In this document: positions 57,473 through 60,717 of the stretch, piece by piece
How the letters are laid out: the number at the start of each line of letters is the position of its first letter
Numbering within the stretch: position 1 is the first letter of the stretch
Assembly (NCBI GenBank): GCA_035559315.1
Contig: DATMBJ010000195.1
Span: 1-60,717, forward strand
Source: DATLZM01 sp035559315
Lineage (GTDB): Bacteria; Actinomycetota; UBA4738; HRBIN12
Length of the DNA stretch: 60,717 nucleotides
Reading direction: 5' to 3'
Program-made: the position numbers and the translations under genes
The notes under the pieces: model-generated
Database searches by the model: none
What the model saw: the letters and a program-made list of their open reading frames with translations, nothing else
Told to the model about the DNA's origin: nothing

Positions 57473-58396
57473 GTGAAGATCACGGTCGTCGGCAGCGGGT
57501 TCGTCGGGCAGACCACGGCGATGCGGGTCCTCCAGAAGGGGCTCGGCGAGGTGGTGATGGTGGACATCATCGAGGGCCTCCCGCAGGGGCTGGCCCTCGA
57601 CCTCCGGCAGGCGGCGCCGATCGAGGGCTACGAGCCGACCGTGATCGGCACGAACGACTACGCGGACACCGCCGGATCGGACGTCGTCGTGATCACCGCG
57701 GGGTTCCCCAGGCAGCCCGGGATGAGCCGGATGGACCTCCTCGGCAAGAACGCGGGGATCGTGCGGGAGGTCGTGGAGCGCGTGACGCCGGGTTCGCCGG
57801 ACGCGATCCTGATCGTCGTGACCAACCCGCTGGACGAGATGACGTTCCTCGCCGCCGAGGTCTCGGGGTTCCCCAGGGAACGCGTGATGGGGATGGCCGG
57901 GGTGCTGGACTCGGCCCGCCTGCGGGCCTTCATCGCCGAGGAGCTGGGGGTCTCGCCCTCGGTGGTGCAGGCCATGACCCTCGGGTCCCACGGCGAGTCG
58001 ATGGTCCCGCTGCCTCGACACGCCACGGTCGCCGGCAAGCCGCTCACCGAGCTCGTGGACGAGGCCACGCTGGAGCGGCTGTACCAGCGCACGCGGGACG
58101 CGGGCGCCGAGATCGTCGCGCTCCTCAAGAAGGGGAGCGCCTACTACGCGCCCTCCGCGGCGGTGACCCGGATGGTCCGGGAGATCATCGAGCCGACCGG
58201 CGAGCTGCTCCCCGTCTGCGCCTGGTGCACGGGGCAGTACGGGATCACCGACGTGTACGTGGGGGTCCCGACCCGGCTGGGCCCGCGGGGGGTCGAGGAG
58301 ATCGTCGAGATCGACCTCAACGAGGACGAGCTCGCCGCGCTCCGGGCCGCGGCCGAGGGGATCCGCGCCAAGTGCGCGGACCTGGCGAAGCTCTAG
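57473..58396 (+). CDS. mdh: Malate dehydrogenase (LDH-like)
   Basis: A 307-residue MDH of the lactate-dehydrogenase-like class. The NAD loop is VVGSGFVGQTTAMRV, the substrate loop FPRQPGMSRMDLLGKN carries the arginines expected for malate rather than lactate, VVTNPLDEM follows, and the catalytic His is in TLGSHGESMVPLPRHATV. GTG 57473 follows GGTGGAGG. TAGGAT at 57390-57395, inside the preceding stop, could give it a promoter with a ~75-nt leader. It completes a CS-IDH-MDH citric-acid-cycle cluster. Confidence 0.95.
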   Translation: MKITVVGSGFVGQTTAMRVLQKGLGEVVMVDIIEGLPQGLALDLRQAAPIEGYEPTVIGTNDYADTAGSDVVVITAGFPRQPGMSRMDLLGKNAGIVREVVERVTPGSPDAILIVVTNPLDEMTFLAAEVSGFPRERVMGMAGVLDSARLRAFIAEELGVSPSVVQAMTLGSHGESMVPLPRHATVAGKPLTELVDEATLERLYQRTRDAGAEIVALLKKGSAYYAPSAAVTRMVREIIEPTGELLPVCAWCTGQYGITDVYVGVPTRLGPRGVEEIVEIDLNEDELAALRAAAEGIRAKCADLAKL

Positions 58397-58956
58397 CCTC
58401 GCCGGTGGGGTCCGAGCGACCCTCCACCGCGCCCGGCGGAACGTGACCAGGCCGCGGTGAGCCCGCCCCCGACCGCCGCGAGCACGCCACCGGCCGCCGC
58501 TAGCGGTGCACCCGGGCCGCGCCGGACGTCCGGGGCGGTCGCCTCGAGCCGCGCCCGGAGCTCGCCCTCGGGCAGGCCCGTGGATCGGGCCAGCTCCCGG
58601 GCCAGGCGTCCGGCGGACGGGCCGCCGAGCCGGGCCTCGTCCACCAGGATCCCCGCGAGCCCCAGGCTGCAGGCCGCGAGCCCGGCCGCCACGAGGAGCC
58701 AGGCCCAGCGGGTCCTCCGGGCGGAGAGGCGGGAGAGGGGGATGGCGGCGAGGACGACGAGGCCGACGGCGAGGGTCGCCCTGCCCTCACCCAGGTCCAC
58801 GCCCGGGACGTCGACGGCGGGCAGGCCGAGGTAGGAGACCCGGGCCCAGGGCAGCAGCGCGCCCATGCCGATCAGGAGGCCACCCGCGGCCGCCGCCACG
58901 AACCCCGCCAGCCGGAGCGGCGTCGGGCGCGCCGTCGATAGGAGCTCCCGGCGCAC
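58393..58956 (-). CDS. Four-helix membrane protein of unknown function
   Basis: A 187-residue protein with membrane helices FVAAAAGGLLIGMGALLPWA, TLAVGLVVLAAIPLSRL, WAWLLVAAGLAACSLGLAGI and LAAAGGVLAAVGGGLTAAW. An external loop of about 50 residues lies between helices 3 and 4. No family recognised. GTG 58956 is 7 nt after GAGACT (58969-58964), implying leaderless translation; 19 upstream codons are open but run through the promoter. It overlaps the end of mdh by 4 nt and is divergent from the small CC..C protein. Confidence 0.72.
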   Translation of the reverse strand: MRRELLSTARPTPLRLAGFVAAAAGGLLIGMGALLPWARVSYLGLPAVDVPGVDLGEGRATLAVGLVVLAAIPLSRLSARRTRWAWLLVAAGLAACSLGLAGILVDEARLGGPSAGRLARELARSTGLPEGELRARLEATAPDVRRGPGAPLAAAGGVLAAVGGGLTAAWSRSAGRGGGSLGPHRRG

Positions 58957-58963
58957 GGCCCGT

Positions 58964-58998
58964 AGTCTCCCACCACCGGCCGGCGCGGTGGGTAGCAT
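58964..58998. promoter_or_regulatory. Divergent leaderless promoters
   Basis: GAGACT (minus, 58969-58964) ends 7 nt before GTG 58956. TAGCAT (plus, 58993-58998) ends 6 nt before GTG 59005. The 34 bases between the two hexamers' outer edges must hold both promoters' upstream contacts. Confidence 0.6.
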
Positions 58999-59004
58999 CG
59001 GACC

Positions 59005-59163
59005 GTGGCCCACGGGGAGTTCCGCCGGCGCGCCCGGCTGTTCTTCACGAACTGGCGGACCTCGAACCTGCCCCTGCCCGAGCGGCTCCGCGTGACCGCC
59101 CGGAACCGGCTGCGGGCGCTCCGGCGGGGGTGCTGCGGCAACCCCGGCGAGCCCGGGTGCTGA
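59005..59163 (+). CDS. Small basic protein ending in a CC...GEPGC motif
   Basis: A 52-residue leaderless gene, GTG 6 nt after TAGCAT. It is highly basic (FRRRARLFFTNWRTSNLPLPERLRVTAR) and ends RRGCCGNPGEPGC, three cysteines in the last ten residues, a possible metal site. I recall small actinobacterial proteins with the same FFTNWRTSNLPLPERL body and CCGxxGEPGC end, but cannot check this here. Function unknown. A double hairpin terminator follows. Confidence 0.68.
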   Translation: MAHGEFRRRARLFFTNWRTSNLPLPERLRVTARNRLRALRRGCCGNPGEPGC

Positions 59164-59174
59164 GAGGCAGGTCC

Positions 59175-59226
59175 GGAGGGCCCCGGTCGGGGCCCCTGAG
59201 CGGCGCCCGCGATCCCGGGGCCCTCC
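59175..59226. terminator. Bidirectional terminator-like hairpin
   Basis: A perfect 12-bp stem, GGAGGGCCCCGG (59175-59186) with CCGGGGCCCTCC (59215-59226), enclosing 28 nt that contain their own GGGGCCCC palindrome. It lies between two convergent small genes. Confidence 0.7.
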
Positions 59227-59230
59227 CGGC

Positions 59231-59437
59231 TCAGGTGCTCGCCTTGGCCTCCTCGCGAGGCACGATCCGCGCGGAGCCGACGCTCGGCGTGAAGATCGTC
59301 TCGTGCCCGTCGGCCCACCGCACCCGGTAGCGGACGCCGACCTCGCCCCGGATCACCTCGAGGATCTCGCCTTCCCGGGTGGGCGTGCCGACGTGCTCGG
59401 ACTCGACGATGATCCGGTCACCGACCTTGCCGACCAT
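59231..59437 (-). CDS. DUF1918 domain protein
   Basis: A 68-residue protein, essentially one DUF1918 domain: MVGKVGDRIIVESEHVG at the start, REGEILEVIRGEVGVRYRVRWADGHETIFTPSVGSARIV. It is a small SH3-like barrel typical of actinobacteria, function unknown. ATG 59437 follows a strong GGAGGGAGG. Between it and the isocitrate dehydrogenase gene are 163 bases with no gene; on the minus strand they contain a tRNA D-arm-like sequence (59571-59552) that does not belong to a complete tRNA. Confidence 0.9.
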   Translation of the reverse strand: MVGKVGDRIIVESEHVGTPTREGEILEVIRGEVGVRYRVRWADGHETIFTPSVGSARIVPREEAKAST

Positions 59438-59600
59438 GGCCTCCCTCCGCACGTCCTCGACGTCCTCGTCCGTGCCCCGGCGGCCGGCCGGCCGCTCCGG
59501 GGCGACCTGGGGCCGTCCCCGGCCGGTCCCGCCTTATTCCTAGCGCGCCGCGGCCCGCTTGACCACTCGGCGACCCGGCGGCCGCGCGTCCGGGGCGGGC

Positions 59601-60677
59601 TCAGCCGGCCCCGGCCCCCTGGGCCGCGCGGGCGGCCACCTCCTCGGCCACCTCCATCGTGGTGGCGCTGCCCCCGAGATCGGGGGTCCGGACCCTCCCC
59701 TCGGCGAGGACGGCGTCGAGGGCCGCGTCCACGGCCCCCGCGGCCTCCGCCTCCCCCAGGTGGCGGAGGAGCATCGCCCCCGAGCGGATCATCGCCACGG
59801 GGTTGGCCACGCCGCGGCCCGCGATGTCGGGGGCGCTCCCGTGGACCGGCTCGAACACCGCGTACTCCCAGCCGAGGTTGGCGCCCGCGACCAGGCCCAG
59901 CCCGCCCACGAGGCCCGCGCAGAGGTCGGACAGGATGTCGCCGTAGAGGTTGGGCAGCAGGAGCACGTCGAACCGTTCCGGTTCCCGCCCCAGGCGCATC
60001 GACAGCTCGTCGATCTCGAGGTCGCGGAGCTCGACCCCGGGGACGGCGGCGGCCTCCTCCCGGGCCGTCTCGAGGAACAGGCCGTCGGAGTACCGCATGA
60101 TGCTCGCCTTGTGCCCGACGGTGACCGTCCGGCGGCCCTCCCTGCGGGCGAGGTCGAGGGCGAAGCGGACGATCCTCCGGGTGGCCGTGACCGAGATCGG
60201 CTTCAGGGTGACCGCGGCGTCCTCCCGCAGGCGGAAGCCCGAGAGGCGCTCCAGGAGCTCGCGGAGCCGCTCCGCCTCGTGGCTGCCGCGGGCGAACTCG
60301 ATCCCCCGGTAGAGATCCTCGGTGTTCTCCCGGATCACCACGAGGTCCACGCCCGCGTGCCGGGTGGACACGCCGGGCAGGGAGCGGGCCGGGCGGACCG
60401 CGGCGAACAGGTCGAGCTCCTGGCGCAGCGCCACGTTCACGCTCCGGAAGCCGGTCCCCACGGGGGTCGTGATGGGGCCCTTCAGCGCCACGCGTGCCTC
60501 GCGGATCGCCTCCAGGGTCCGGGCGGGGAGCAGCTCGCCCCAGCGCTCGAGGGCCGTGGCGCCCGCGTCCTCGGTGCGCCATCCGATCCTCGGGCAGGCG
60601 GCGTCCAGGACGAGCCGCGCCGCCCGGGCCACCTCCGGCCCGATGCCGTCGCCGGGGATCAGGACCACCGCGTGCAC
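59601..60677 (-). CDS. icd: Isocitrate dehydrogenase, NAD-type
   Basis: A 358-residue enzyme. LIPGDGIGPEV opens it, the substrate loop FRSVNVALRQELDLFAAVRP matches isocitrate dehydrogenases including the Ser, with IRENTEDLYRGIEF, GHKASIMRYSDGLF and PNLYGDILSDLCAGLVGG. The cofactor motif HGSAPDIAGRGVANP has the Asp of NAD-dependent enzymes. It would give 2-oxoglutarate in the citric acid cycle. GTG 60677 is 6 nt after TACCCT (60689-60684), leaderless. It is paralogous to the gene at 56307, which has lost both diagnostic positions. Confidence 0.9.
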   Translation of the reverse strand: MHAVVLIPGDGIGPEVARAARLVLDAACPRIGWRTEDAGATALERWGELLPARTLEAIREARVALKGPITTPVGTGFRSVNVALRQELDLFAAVRPARSLPGVSTRHAGVDLVVIRENTEDLYRGIEFARGSHEAERLRELLERLSGFRLREDAAVTLKPISVTATRRIVRFALDLARREGRRTVTVGHKASIMRYSDGLFLETAREEAAAVPGVELRDLEIDELSMRLGREPERFDVLLLPNLYGDILSDLCAGLVGGLGLVAGANLGWEYAVFEPVHGSAPDIAGRGVANPVAMIRSGAMLLRHLGEAEAAGAVDAALDAVLAEGRVRTPDLGGSATTMEVAEEVAARAAQGAGAG

Positions 60678-60717
60678 GGGCCAAGGGTAGCCCCCGGCGC
60701 CCGGGCCCCGACCGGCC

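Noticed and set aside
59552..59571. tRNA-like sequence on the minus strand (GCCGAGTGGTCAAGCGGGCC), like a class II tRNA D-arm
   Set aside because: No anticodon stem pairs downstream, no GGTTCGA-type T-arm follows and no acceptor stem closes. At most a tRNA fragment or chance.

Overview
The window is about 72% G+C, densely packed, and rich in GTG starts, overlapping ATGA/TGATG gene junctions and short upstream spacings. Gene content and order (GuaB3 beside GuaA, a DUF1918 protein, a HrcA/CIRCE-type groESL operon whose GroEL ends in a short His tail, a sortase, a SARP/BTAD regulator, widespread leaderless starts behind TANNNT hexamers) point to an actinobacterium, probably a deep-branching or uncultured lineage. 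I cannot assign a genus. I see no rRNA, intact tRNA, CRISPR array, prophage or complete insertion sequence.

Region 1 (1-18.3 kb) is a surface-polysaccharide locus. It holds two thymidylate-kinase-like proteins (one fused to a nucleotidyltransferase-like domain), a flippase, two GT4 glycosyltransferases, an O-antigen-ligase-type polymerase, a polyprenyl-phosphate sugar-phosphate transferase, a polysaccharide deacetylase, four sulfotransferase-fold proteins, a secreted DUF1996 protein, a secreted propeller-like protein with a carbohydrate-binding-like domain, and a coiled-coil HNH nuclease. At least six promoters here share a dyad, CCGTAG-N5-CTACGGCGAT, placed 32-34 nt upstream of the -10 hexamer. 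It reads as the operator of one undescribed activator. Region 2 (18.3-27.2 kb) is housekeeping: groES-groEL behind CIRCE, a Leu/Phe/Val-type dehydrogenase, an AlkP-superfamily enzyme coupled to APS kinase (the PAPS source that sulfotransferases need), then guaB3 and guaA.

Region 3 (27.2-36.3 kb) is an efflux island. A SARP/BTAD regulator is followed by a leaderless small gene and an operon of two CusA-like RND pumps flanking a lipoprotein that resembles only the end of a periplasmic adaptor. Both downstream promoters carry GTGACG heptamers at 11-bp period, 9 nt from the -10, as SARP targets do. Region 4 (36.3-42.6 kb) has a zinc-ribbon protein derived from an IS1595-type transposase, a two-component system with matching OmpR-type direct repeats upstream of itself and of the zinc-ribbon gene, a sortase and PcrA helicase. 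Short tandem duplications sit at several gene ends.

Region 5 (42.6-60.7 kb) is central metabolism: formaldehyde-dehydrogenase-like enzyme, cobalamin-binding protein, sucCD, purN-purH-folD-MTHFR, citrate synthase, two isocitrate-dehydrogenase-family paralogues and malate dehydrogenase. Several small zinc-ribbon or membrane proteins of unknown function are interspersed. Convergent genes here often overlap by a few bases, and at least thirteen genes in the window appear to be translated from leaderless mRNAs.
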